Shown piece after piece: positions 16,870-30,010 of a stretch of 64,000 nt of DNA (its first letter is position 1; each line of letters starts with the position of its first letter). The notes beneath the pieces are model-generated. The model was not told where the DNA came from, searched no databases, and saw only the letters and a program-made list of their open reading frames with translations. The position numbers and the translations under genes were made by a program. Origin of the DNA: Archivesica marissinica (lineage: Eukaryota; Mollusca; Bivalvia; Venerida; Vesicomyidae); the NCBI GenBank assembly GCA_014843695.1, contig CM026400.1, forward strand, positions 37,680,234-37,744,233. The letters are read 5' to 3'.

Positions 16870-17960
16870 TGGTGTGCATCTCTTAGTACCATCAATCAGG
16901 CGGAATATCAATGATGGTGTGCAATCTCTTAGTACCATCAATCAGGCGGAATATCAATGATGGTGTGCAATCTCTTAGTACCATCAATCAGGCGGAATAT
17001 CAATGATGGTGTGCAATCTCTTAGTACCATCAATCAGGCGGAATATCAATGATGGTGTGCAATCTCTTAGTACCATCAATCAGGCGGAATATCAATGATG
17101 GTGTGCAATCTCTTAGTACCATCAATCAGGCGGAATATCAATGATGGTGTGCAATCTCTTAGTACCATCAATCAGGCGGAATATCAATGATGGTGTGCAA
17201 TCTCTTAGTACCATCAATCAGGCGGAATATCAATGATGGTGTGCAATCTCTTAGTACCATCAATCAGGCGGAATATCAATGATGGTGTGCAATCTCTTAG
17301 TACCATCAATCAGGCGGAATATCAATGATGGTGTGCAATCTCTTAGTACCATCAATCAGGCGGAATATCAATGATGGTGTGCAATCTCTTAGTACCATCA
17401 ATCAGGCGGAATATCAATGATGGTGTGCAATCTCTTAGTACCATCAATCAGGCGGAATATCAATGATGGTGTGCAATCTCTTAGTACCATCAATCAGGCG
17501 GAATATCAATGATGGTGTGCAATCTCTTAGTACCATCAATCAGGCGGAATATCAATGATGGTGTGCAATCTCTTAGTACCATCAATCAGGCGGAATATCA
17601 ATGATGGTGTGCAATCTCTTAGTACCATCAATCAGGCGGAATATCAATGATGGTGTGCAATCTCTTAGTACCATCAATCAGGCGGAATATCAATGATGGT
17701 GTGCAATCTCTTAGTACCATCAATCAGGCGGAATATCAATGATGGTGTTCAATCTCTTAGTACCATCAATCAGGCGGAATATCAATGATGGTGTGCAATC
17801 TCTTAGTACCATCAATCAGGCGGAATATCAATGATGGTGTGCAATCTCTTAGTACCATCAATCAGGCGGAATATCAATGATGGTGTGCAATCTCTTAATA
17901 CCATCAATCAGGCGGAATATCAATGATGGTGTGCAATCTCTTAGTACCATCAATCAGGCG
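16870..17960. repeat. Highly homogeneous block of class A 46-bp monomers
   Basis: About 23 consecutive monomers are identical or nearly identical, unlike the variable monomers before about 16560 and after about 17970. Similar but shorter homogeneous runs occur at about 23870-24240, 31740-32460, 33040-33660 and 34560-35060. Such runs suggest recent local expansion or homogenisation. Confidence 0.85.
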
Positions 17961-20449
17961 GAATATCAATGATGGTGCGGAATCTCTAGGCACCTTTAAT
18001 CAGGCGGAATATCAATGATGGTTTTCAATCTCTTAGTACCATCAATCAGGCGGAATATCAATGATGGTGTGTAATATCTTAGCACCTTCAATCAGGCGGA
18101 ATATCAATGATGGTGTGCAATCTCTTAGTACCATCAATCAGGCGGAATATCAATGATGGTGTGCACTCTCTTAGCGCTTTCAATCAGGCGGAATATCAAT
18201 GATGGTGTGCAATCTTTTAGTACCATCAATCAGGCGGAATATCAATGATGGTGTTTAATCTCTTAGTACCATCAATCAGGCGGAATATCAATGATGGTGT
18301 ATAATATATTAGCACCATCAATCAAGCGGAATATCAATGATGGTGTGCAATCTCTTAGTACCATCAATCAGGCGGAATATCAATGATGGTGTTCAATCTC
18401 TTAGTACCATCAATCAGGCGGAATATCAATGATGGTGTTCAATCTCTTAGTACCATCAATCAGGCGGAATATCAATGATGTTGTGCAATCACTTAGTACC
18501 ATCAATCAGGCGGAATATCAACGACGGTGTGTAATCTCTTAGTACCATAAATCAGGCGGAATATCAATGATGGTGTGCAATCTCTAAGTTACATCAATCA
18601 GGCGGAATATCAATTATGGTGTTCAATCTATTAGTACCATCAATCAGGCGGAATATCAATGATGGTGTGTAATCTATTAGGGCCTTCAATCAGGCGGAAT
18701 ATCAATGATGGTGTGCAATCTCTTAGTACCATCAATCAGTCGGAATATCAATGATGGTGTTCAATCTCTTAGTACCATCAATCAGGCGGAATATCAATGA
18801 TGGTGTGCAATCTCTTAGTACCATCAATCAGGCGGAATATCAATGATGGTGTGCAATCTCTTAGTACCATCAATCAGGCGGAATATCAATGATGGTGTGC
18901 AATCTCTTAGTACCATCAATCAGGCGGAATATCAATGATGGTGTGCAATCTCTTAGTACCATCAATCAGGCGGAATATCAATGATGGTGTGCAATCTCTT
19001 AGTACCATCAATCAGGCGGAATATCAATGATGGTGCGAATCTCTTAGTACCATCAATCAGGCGGAATATCAATGATGGTTTTCAATCTCTTAGTACCATC
19101 AATCAGGCGGAATATCAATGATGGTGTGCAATCTCTTAGCGCCTTCAATCAGGCGGAATATCAATGATGGTGTGCAATCTCTTAGTACCATCAATCAGGC
19201 GGAATATCAATGATGGTGTGCACTCTCTTAGTACCATCAATCAGGCGGAATATCAATGATGGTGTGCAATCTCTTAGTACCATCAATCAGGCGGAATATC
19301 AATGATGGTGTTCAATCACTTAGTACCATCAATCAGGCGGAATATCAATGATGGTGTATAATATATTAGCGCCTTCAATCAGGCGGAATATCAATGATGG
19401 TGTGCAATCTCTTAGTACCATCAATCAGGCGGAATATCAATGATGGTGTGTAATCTCTTAGTACCATCAATCAGGCGGAATATCAATGATGGTGTGCAAT
19501 CACTTAGTACCATCAATCAGGCGGAATATCAATGATGGTGTGCAATCACTTAGTACCATCAATCAGGCGGAATATCAATGATGGTGTGCAATCTCTTAGT
19601 ACCATCAATCAGGCGGAATATCAATGATGGTGTGCAATCTCTTAGTACCATCAATCAGGCGGAATATCAATGATGGTGTGCAATCTCTTAGTACCATCAA
19701 TCATGCGGAATATCAATGATGGTGTGCAATCTCTTAGTTCCATCAATCAGGCGGAATATCAATGATGGTGCATAATCTCTAGGCACCTTTAATCAGGCGG
19801 AATATCAATGATGGTGAGCAATCTCTTAGTGCATTCAATCAGTCTGAATATCAATGATGGTGTTCAATCTCTTAGTACCATCAATCAGGCGGAATATCAA
19901 TGATGGTGCTCAATCTCTTAATACCATCAATCAGGCGGAATATCAATGATGGTGTGCAATCACTTCATACCATCAATCAGGCGGAATATCAGTGATGGTG
20001 TGCAATCTCTTAGTACTATCAATCAGGCGGAATATCAATGATGGTGTGCAATCTCTTAGTAACATCAATCAGGCGGAATATCAATGATGGTGCATAATCT
20101 CTAGGCACCTTTAATCAGGCGGAATATCAATGATGGTGTGCAATCTCTTAGTACCATCAATCAGGCGGAATATCAATGATGGTGTGCAATCTCTTAGTAA
20201 CATCAATCAGGCGGAATATCAATGATGGTGCATAATCTCTAGGCACCTTTAATCAGGCGGAATATCAATGATGGTGCGCAATCTCTTAGTGCATTCAATC
20301 AGTCTGAATATCAATGATGGTGTTCAATCTCTTAGTACCATCAATCAGGCGGAATATCAATGATGGTGCTCAATCTCTTAATACCATCAATCAGGCGGAA
20401 TATCAATGATGGTGTGCAATCTCTTAGTACCATCAATCAGGGGGAATAT

Positions 20450-23400
20450 CAATGATGGTGTGCAATCTCTTAGTGCTTTCGGTCAGGCGGAATATCAATG
20501 ATGATGTGCAATCTCTTAGTGCTTTCAATCAGGTGGAATATCAATGATGGTACACAATCTCTTAGTACAATCAATCAATCGGAATATCAGTGATGGTGTG
20601 CAATCTCTTAGTACCATCAATCAGGCGTAATATCAATGATGGTGTGAACTCTCTTAGTGCATTCAATCAGGCGGAATATCAATGATGGTGCGCATTCTCT
20701 TAGTACCATCAATCAATCGGAATATCAGTGATGGTGTGCAATCTCTTAGTACCATCAATCAGGCGTAATGTCAATGATGATGTGCAATCTCTTAGTGCCT
20801 TCAATCAGTCGGAATATCAATGATGGTGTGCAATCTCTTAGTACCATCAATCAGTCTGAATATCAAGGATGGTGTGCAATCTCTTAGCGTCTTCAATCAG
20901 ACGGATTATCAATGATGGTGCGCAATCTCTTAGTGCTTTCAATCACGTGGAATATCAATGATGATGTGCAATGTCTTAGTGCTTTCAATCAGGTGGAATA
21001 TCAATGATGGTACGCAATCTTTTAGTACAATCAATCAATCGGAATATCAGTGATGGTGTGCAATCTCTTAGTACCATCAATCAGGCGGAATATCAATGAT
21101 GGTGTGCAATGTCTTAGTACCATCAATCAGGCGGAATATCAATGTGAGTTTACAATCTCTTAGTGCCTTCAAACAGGCGGGATATCAATGATGGTGCGCA
21201 ATCTCTTAGTACCATCAATCAGGCGGAATATCAATGATGGTGTGCAATCTCATAGTACCACCAATCAGGCGGAATATCAATGGTGGTGTTCAATCACTTA
21301 GTACCATCAATCAGGCGGAATATCAATGATGGTGTGCAATCTTTTAATACCATCAATCAGGCGGATTATCTATTATGGTGTGCAATCTCTTAGTACCCTC
21401 AATCAGGCGGAATATCAATGATGATGCGTAATCTCTAGGCACCTTTAATCAGGCGGAATATCAATGATGGTGCGCAATCGCTTAGCGCATTCAATCAGTC
21501 GGAATATCAATGAGGGTGTGCAATCTCTTAGTACCATCAATCAGGCGGAATATCAATGATGGTGTGCAATCTCTTAGTACCATCAATAATGCGGAATATC
21601 AATGATGGTGTGCAATCTCTTAGTTCCATCAATCAGGCGTAATATCAATGATGGTCTTCAATCTCATAGTGCTTTCAATCAGGCTTAATATCAATGATGG
21701 TGCGCAATCTCTTAGTACCATCAATCAGTCGGAATATCAATGATGGTGTGCACTCTCTTAGTTCTTTCAATCAGGCGGAATATCAATGAGGGTGTACAAT
21801 CTCTTAGTGCATTCAAACAGGCGGAATATCAATGATGGTGCGCAATCTCTTAGTACCATCAATCAGGCGGAATATTAATGATGGTGTGTACTATCTTAGC
21901 GCCTTCAATCAGGCGGAATATCAATGATAGTGTGCATTCTCTTAGTACCATCAATCAGGCGGAATATCAATGGTGGTGTTCAATCTCTTAGTACCATCAA
22001 TCTGGCGGAATATCAATGATAGTATGCAATCTCTTAGTACCATCATTCAGGCGGAATATCAATGATGGTTTGCAATCTCTTAGTACCATCAATCAGGCGG
22101 AATATCAATGATGGTGTGCAATCTCTTAGTATCATCAATCAGGCGGAATATCAATGATGGTGTGCAATCTCTTAGTACCATCAATCAGACGGAATATCAA
22201 TGATGGTGCGTAATATCTATGCACCTTTAATCAGGCGGAATATCAATGATGGTGCGCAATCGCCTAGCGCATTCAATCAGTCGGAATATCAATGAGGGTG
22301 TGCAATCTCTTAGCGCCTTCAATCAGGCGTAATATCAATGATGGTATGCAATCATTTAGCGCCTTCGTTCAGGCGGAATATCAATGATGGTATGCAATTT
22401 TTAACGCCTTCATTCGGGCGGAATATCAATGATGATGTGCAATCGCTTAGCGCCTTCAATCAGGCGGAATAACAATGATGGTGCGCAATCTCTTAGTGCC
22501 TTCACTCTAGCGGATTATCAATGATGGTGCGCAATCTCTTAGCGCCTTTAATCAGACGGTATATCAACGATGGTGCGCAATCTCTTAGTGCCTTCAATCA
22601 GGCGGAATATCAATGATGGTATGCAATCTCTTAGCGTCTTCAATCAGACGGAATATCAATGATGGTGCGCAATCTCTTAGCGTCTTCAATCAGACGGAAT
22701 ATCAATGATGGTGCGCAATCTCTTAGCGTCTTCAATCAGAGGGAATATCAATGATGGTGCGCAATCTCTTAGCGTCTTCAATCAGGCGGAATATCAATGA
22801 TGGTGCGCAATCTCTTAGCGCCTTCAATCAGACGGAATATCAATGAGTGTGTACACTCTCTTAGTGCCTTCAATCAGGCGTAATAGCAATGATGGTGCGC
22901 AATCTCTTAGTGCTTTCAGTCAGGAGGAATATCAATGAGGGTGTCCAATCTCTTAGTGACTTCAATCAGGCGAAATATCAGTGATGGTGTGCATTCTCTT
23001 AGTACCATCAATCAGGCGTAATATCAATGATGGTCTTCAATCTCTTAGTACCATCAATCAGGCGGAATATCAATGATGGTGCGCAATCTCTTAGTACCAT
23101 CAATCAATCGGAATATCAATGATGGTGTGCACTCTCTTAGTACCATCAATCAGGCGGAATATCAATGATGGTGTACAATCTCTTAGTACCATCAATCAGG
23201 CGGAATATCAATGATGGTGTGCAATCTCTTAGTACCATCAATCAGGCGGAATATCAATGATGGTGCGCAATCTCTAGGCACCATCAATCAGGCGGAATAT
23301 CAATGATGGTGCGCAATCGCTTAGCGCATTCAATCAGTCGGAATATCAATGAGGGTGTGCAATCTCTTAGCGCCTTCAATCAGGCCTAATATCAATGATG

Positions 23401-23870
23401 GTATGCAATCTTTAAGCGCCTTAGTTCAGGCGGAATATCAATGATGGTATGCAATTTTTAGCGCGTTCATTCAGGCGGAATATCAATGATGGTGTGCAAT
23501 CTCTTAGCGCCTTCAATCAGGCGGAATAACAATGATGGTGCGCAATCTCTTAGCGCCTTCAATCAGCGGAATATCAATGATGGTGCGCAATCTCTTAGCG
23601 CCTTCAATCAGACGGAATATCAACGATGGTGCGCAATCTCTTAGCGCCTTCAATCAGGCGGAATATCAATGATGGTGTGCAATCTCTTAGCGCCTTCAAC
23701 CAGGCGGAATATAAATGATCGTGAGCAATTTCTTAGCGTCGTCAATCAGACGGAATATCAATGAGGGTGTGCAATCTCTTAGTTCTTCAATCAGGCGGAA
23801 TATCAAGTGTCAATCTCTTATCTCATCAGCTCAATGAGGGTGTGCAATCTCTTAGCTTTCAATCAGGCGG
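20450..23870. repeat. Diverged block rich in class B 46-bp monomers
   Basis: This part of the array is the most variable. Many monomers are class B (GCGCCTTCAATCAG, GCGTCTTCAATCAGACGG), and some contain small deletions or altered spacing (for example 23790-23860). Runs of class B at 22480-22850 alternate with class A. It looks like an older, less homogenised section. Confidence 0.75.
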
Positions 23871-25430
23871 AATATCAATGATGGTGTGCAATCTCTTAGT
23901 ACCATCAATCAGGCGGAATATCAATGATGGTGTGCAATCTCTTAGTACCATCAATCAGGCGGAATATCAATGATGGTGTGCAATCTCTTAGTACCATCAA
24001 TCAGGCGGAATATCAATGATGGTGTGCAATCTCTTAGTACCATCAATCAGGCGGAATATCAATGATGGTGTGCAATCTCTTAGTACCATCAATCAGGCGG
24101 AATATCAATGATGGTGTGCAATCTCTTAGTACCATCAATCAGGCGGAATATCAATGATGGTGTGCAATCTCTTAGTACCATCAATCAGGCGGAATATCAA
24201 TGATGGTGTGCAATCTCTTAGTACCATCAATCAGGCGGAATATCAATGATGGTGTGTAATCTCTTAGTACCTTCAATCAGGCGGAATATCAATGATGGTG
24301 TGCAATCTCTTAGTACCATCAATCAGGCGGAATATCAATGATGGTGTGCAATCTCTTAGTACCATCAATCAGGCGGAATATCAATGATGGTGTGTAATCT
24401 CTTAGCGCCTTCAATCAGGCGGAATATCAATGATGGTGTGCAATCTCTTAGTACCATCAATCAGGCGGAATATCAATGATGGTGTGCAATCTCTTAGTAC
24501 CATCAATCAGGCGGAATATCAATGATGGTGTGCAATCTCTTAGTACCATCAATCAGGCGGAATATCAATGATGGTGTGCAATCTCTTAGTACCATCAATC
24601 AAGCGGAATATCAATGATGGTGCGTAATCTCTAGGCACCTTTAATCAGGCGTAATATCTATGATGGTATGCAATCTTTTAGCGCCTTCATTCAGGCGGAA
24701 TGTCAATGATGGTATGCAATATTTAGCGCCTTCATTCAGGCGGAATATCAATGATGGTGTTTCAATCAGGCGGAATAACAATGATTGTGTGTAATCTCTT
24801 AGTACCATCAATCAGGAGGAATATCAATGATGGTGTGCAATAACTTAGTACCATCAATCAGGCGGAATATCAATGATGGTGCGCAATCTCTTAGTACCAT
24901 CAATTAGGCGGAATATCAATGATGGTATTCAATCTCTTAATACCATCAATCAGGCGGAATATCAGTGGTGGTGTGTAATCTATTAGGGCCTTCAATCATG
25001 CGGAATATCATTGATGGTGTGCAATCTCTTACCACCATCAATCAGGCGGAATATCAATGATGGTGTGTAATCTATTAGGGCCTTCAATCATGCGGAATAT
25101 CAATGATGGTGTGCAATCTCTTACTACCATCAATCAGGCGGAATATCAATGATGGTTTGTAATCTCTTAGCGCTTTCAATCAGGCGGAATATCAATGATG
25201 GTGTGCAATCTCTTAGTACCATCAATCAGGCGGAATATCAATGATGGTGTGCAATCACTTAGTACCATCAATCAGGCGGAATATCAATGATGGTGTGCAA
25301 TCTCTTAGTACCATCAATCAGGCGGAATATCAATGATGGTGTGCAATCTCTTAGTACCATCAATCAGGCGGAATATCAATGATGGTGTGGAATCTCTTAG
25401 TACCATCAATCAGGCGGAATATCAATGATG

Positions 25431-28400
25431 GTTTGCAATCTCTTAGTACCATCAATCAAACGGAATATCAATGATGGTGCGTAATCTCTAGGCACATTTA
25501 ATCAGGCGTAATATCAATGATGGTATGCAATCTTTTAGCGCCTACATTCAGGCGGAATATCAATGATGGTATGCAATATTTAGCGCCTTCATTCAGGCGG
25601 AATATCAATGATGGTGTTTCAATCAGGCGGAATAACAATGATGGTGTGTAATCTCTAAGCACCTTCAATGAGGCGGAAAATCAATGATGGTGCGCAATCT
25701 CTTAGTGCTTTCGGTCAGGCGGAATATCAATGATGATGTGCAATCTCTTAGTGCCTTCAATCAGGCCGAATATCAATGATGGTGCGCAATCTCTTAGCGC
25801 CTTCAACAAAGGCGGAATATCAATGATGGTGCGCAATTACTTAGCGTCTTCAAACAGACGGAATATCAATGATGGTGTGCAATCTCTTAGTACCAACAAT
25901 AAGTCAGTATATCAATGATGGTGTGCAATGTCTTAGTACCATCAATCAGGCGGAATATCAATGATGGTGTGTAATATCTTAGTAACATCAATCAGGCGGA
26001 ATATCAATGATGATGTGCAATCTCTTAGTACCATCAATTAGGCGGAATATCAATGATGATGTGTAATCTCTAAGCACCATCAATCAGGCGGAAATCAATG
26101 ATGGTGCGCAATCTCTTAGTGCTTTCAATCAGGCGGAATATCAATGATGGTGTGCAATCTCTTAGTGCCATCAATCAGGCCGAATATCAATGATGGTGTG
26201 CAATCACTTAGCGCCTTCAATCAGACGGAATATCAATGATGGTGCGCAATTTCTTAGTGCCTTCAATCAGGCTGAACATCAATGATGGTGTGCAATCTCT
26301 TAATGCTTTCGGTCAGGCGGAATATCAATGATGCTGCGCAATCTCTTAGTACCATCAATCAGTCGGAATATCAGTGATGGTGTGCAATCTCTTAGTAACA
26401 TCAATCAGGCGGAATATCAATGATGGTGTGCAATCTCTTAGTACCATCAATCAGTCGGAATATCAATGATGGTGTGCAATCTCTTAGCGCCTTCAATCAG
26501 GCGGAATATCAATGATGGTGTGCAATGCCATAGTACCATTAATCAGGCGGAATATCAATGAGGTTGTGCAATCTCTTAGTACCATCAATCAGGCGGAATA
26601 TCAATGATGGTGTGCAATCTCTTAGTACCATCAATCAGGCGGAATATCAATGATGTTGTGCAATCTCTTAGTACCATCAATCAGGCGGAATATCAATGAT
26701 GGTATGCACTCTCTTAGTACCATCAATCAGGCGGAATTTCAATGATGTTGCGCAATCTCTTAGTACCATCAATCAGGCGGAATATCAATGATAGTGTTCA
26801 ATCTCTTAGTACCATTAATCACGGGGAATATCAATGATGGTGTGCAATCTCTTATTACCTTCAATCAGGCGGAATATCAATGGTGGTGTGCAATCTCTTA
26901 GTACCATCAATCAGGCGGAATATCAATGATGGTGAGCAATCTCTTTGTACCATCAATCAGGCGGAATATCATTGATGGTGTTCAATCTCTTAGTACCATC
27001 AATCAGGCGGAATATCAATGATGGTGTGCAATCTCTTAGTACTATCAATCTTGTGGAATATCAATGATGGTGTGCAATCACTTACTACCATCAATCAGGC
27101 GGAATATCAATGATGGTGTGCAATCTCTTAGTACCATCAATCAGACGGAATATCAATGATGGTGTGTAATCTATTAGCGCCTTCAATCAGGCGGAATATC
27201 AATGATGGTGTGCAATCTCTTAGTACCACCAATCAGGCGGAATATCAATGATGGTGTTCAATCTCTTAGTACCATCACTCAGGTGGAATATCAATGATGG
27301 TGTGTAATCTCTTATCGCATTCAATCAGGCGGAATATCAATGATTGTGTGCAATCTCTTAGTACCATCAATCAGGGGGAATATCAATGATGGTGTGCAAT
27401 CACTTCGTACCATCAATCAGGCAGAATATCAATGATGGTGTGCAATCTCTTAGTACCATCAATCAGGCGGAATATCAATGATGGTGTGCAAACACTTAGT
27501 ACCATCAATCAGGCGGAATATCAATGATGGTGTGCAATCTCTTAGTACCATCAATCAGGCGGAATATCAATGATGGTGTGTAATCTATTAGGACCTTCAA
27601 TCATGCGGAATATCAATGATGGTGTGCAATCTCTTAGTACCATCAATCAGGCGGAATATCAATGATGGTGTGCAATCTCTTAGCGCCTTCAATCAGGCGG
27701 AATATCAATGATGGTGTGCAATCTCTTAGTACCATCAATCAGGCGGAATATCAATGATGGTGTGCAATCTCTTAGTACCATCAATCAGGCGGAATATCAA
27801 TGATGGTGTGCAATCTCTTAGTACCATCAATCAGGCGGAATATCAATGATGGTGTGCAATCTCTTAGTACCATCAATCAGGCGGAATATCAATGATGGTG
27901 TTCAATCTCTTAGTACCATCAATCAGGCGGAATATCAATGATGGTTTGCAATCTCTTAGTACCATCAATCAAACGGAATATCAATGATGGTGTGTAATCT
28001 CTAGGCACATTCAATCAGGCGTAATATCAATGATGGTATGCAATCTCTTAGCGCCTACATTCAGGCGGAATATCAATGATGGTATGCAATATTTAGCGCC
28101 TTCATTCAGGCGGAATATCAATGATGGTGTTTCAATCAGGCGGAATAACAATGATGGTGTGTAATCTCTAAGCACCTTCAATGAGGCGGAAAATCAATGA
28201 TGGTGCGCAATCTCTTAGTGCTTTCGGTCAGGCGGAATATCAATGATGATGTGCAATCTCTTAGTGCCTTCAATCAGGCCGAATATCAATGATGGTGCGC
28301 AATCTCTTAGCGCCTTCAACAAAGGCGGAATATCAATGATGGTGCGCAATTACTTAGCGTCTTCAAACAGACGGAATATCAATGATGGTGTGCAATCTCT

Positions 28401-30010
28401 TAGTACCAACAATAAGTCAGTATATCAATGATGGTGTGCAATGTCTTAGTACCATCAATCAGGCGGAATATCAATGATGGTGTGTAATCTCTTAGTACCA
28501 TCAATCAGGCGGAATATCAATGATGGTGTGTAATATCTTAGTAACATCAATCAGGCGGAATATCAATGATGATGTGCTATCTCTTAGTACCATCAATTAG
28601 GCGGAATATCAATGATGATGTGTAATCTCTAAGCACCTTCAATGAGGCGGAAATCAATGATGGTGCGCAATCTCTTAGTGCTTTCGGTCAGGCGGAATAT
28701 CAATGATGATGTGCAATCTCTTAGTGCCTTCAATCAGGCCGAATATCAATGATGGTATGTAATCACTTAGTACCATCAATCAGGCGGAATATCAATGATG
28801 GTGTGCAATCTCTTAGTGCCTTCAATCAGGCGGAACATCAATGATGGTGTGCAATCTCTTAATGCTTTCGGTCAGGCGGAATATCAATGATGGTGCGCAA
28901 TCTCTTAGTACCATCAATCAGTCGGAATATCAGTGATGGTGTGCAATCTCTTAGTACCATCAATCAGGCGGAATATCAATGATGGTGTGCAATCTCTTAG
29001 TACCATCAATCAGTCGGAATATCAATGATGGTGTGCAATCTCTTAGCGCCTTCAATCAGGCGGAATATCAATGATGGTGTGCAATGTCTTAGTACCATTA
29101 ATCAGGCGGAATATCAATGATGTTGTGCAATCTCTTAGTACCATCAATCAGGCGGAATATCAATGATGGTGTGCAATCTCTTAGTACCATCAATCAGGCG
29201 GAATATCAATGATGTTGTGCAATCTCTTAGTACCATCAATCAGGCGGAATATCAATGATGGTATGCACTCTCTTAGTACCATCAATCAGGCGGAATTTCA
29301 ATGATGTTGCGCAATCTCTTAGTACCATCAATCAGGCGGAATATCAATGATAGTGTTCAATCTCTTAGTACCATTAATCACGGGGAATATCAATGATGGT
29401 GTGCAATCTCTTATTACCTTCAATCAGGCGGAATATCAATGGTGGTGTGCAATCTCTTAGTACCATCAATCAGGCGGAATATCAATGATGGTGAGCAATC
29501 TCTTTGTACCATCAATCAGGCGGAATATCATTGATGGTGTTCAATCTCTTAGTACCATCAATCAGGCGGAATATCAATGATGGTGTGCAATCTCTTAGTA
29601 CTATCAATCTTGTGGAATATCAATGATGGTGTGCAATCACTTACTACCATCAATCAGGCGGAATATCAATGATGGTGTGCAATCTCTTAGTACCACCAAT
29701 CAGGCGGAATATCAATGATGGTGTTCAATCTCTTAGTACCATCACTCAGGTGGAATATCAATGATGGTGTGTAATCTCTTATCGCATTCAATCAGGCGGA
29801 ATATCAATGATTGTGTGCAATCTCTTAGTACCATCAATCAGGGGGAATATCAATGATGGTGTGCAATCACTTCGTACCATCAATCAGGCAGAATATCAAT
29901 GATGGTGTGCAATCTCTTAGTACCATCAATCAGGCGGAATATCAATGATGGTGTGCAAACACTTAGTACCATCAATCAGGCGGAATATCAATGATGGTGT
30001 GCAATCTCTT
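25431..30010. repeat. Higher-order tandem duplication, 2,513-bp offset, inside the 46-bp array
   Basis: The segment starting GTTTGCAATCTCTTAG at 25431 recurs at 27944 with the same order of rare variants: AATCAAACGG, a truncated monomer GGTGTTTCAATCAGG, GGAATAACAATG and AACAAAGGCGG. The peptide-level shadow at 25730-25918 is identical to that at 28243-28431. The offset drifts (about 2,466-2,560 bp) further along because of small gains and losses of monomers. A related partial third copy of the AACAAAGGCGG part lies near 30083-30271, and the truncated monomer also occurs near 24713. Confidence 0.88.
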
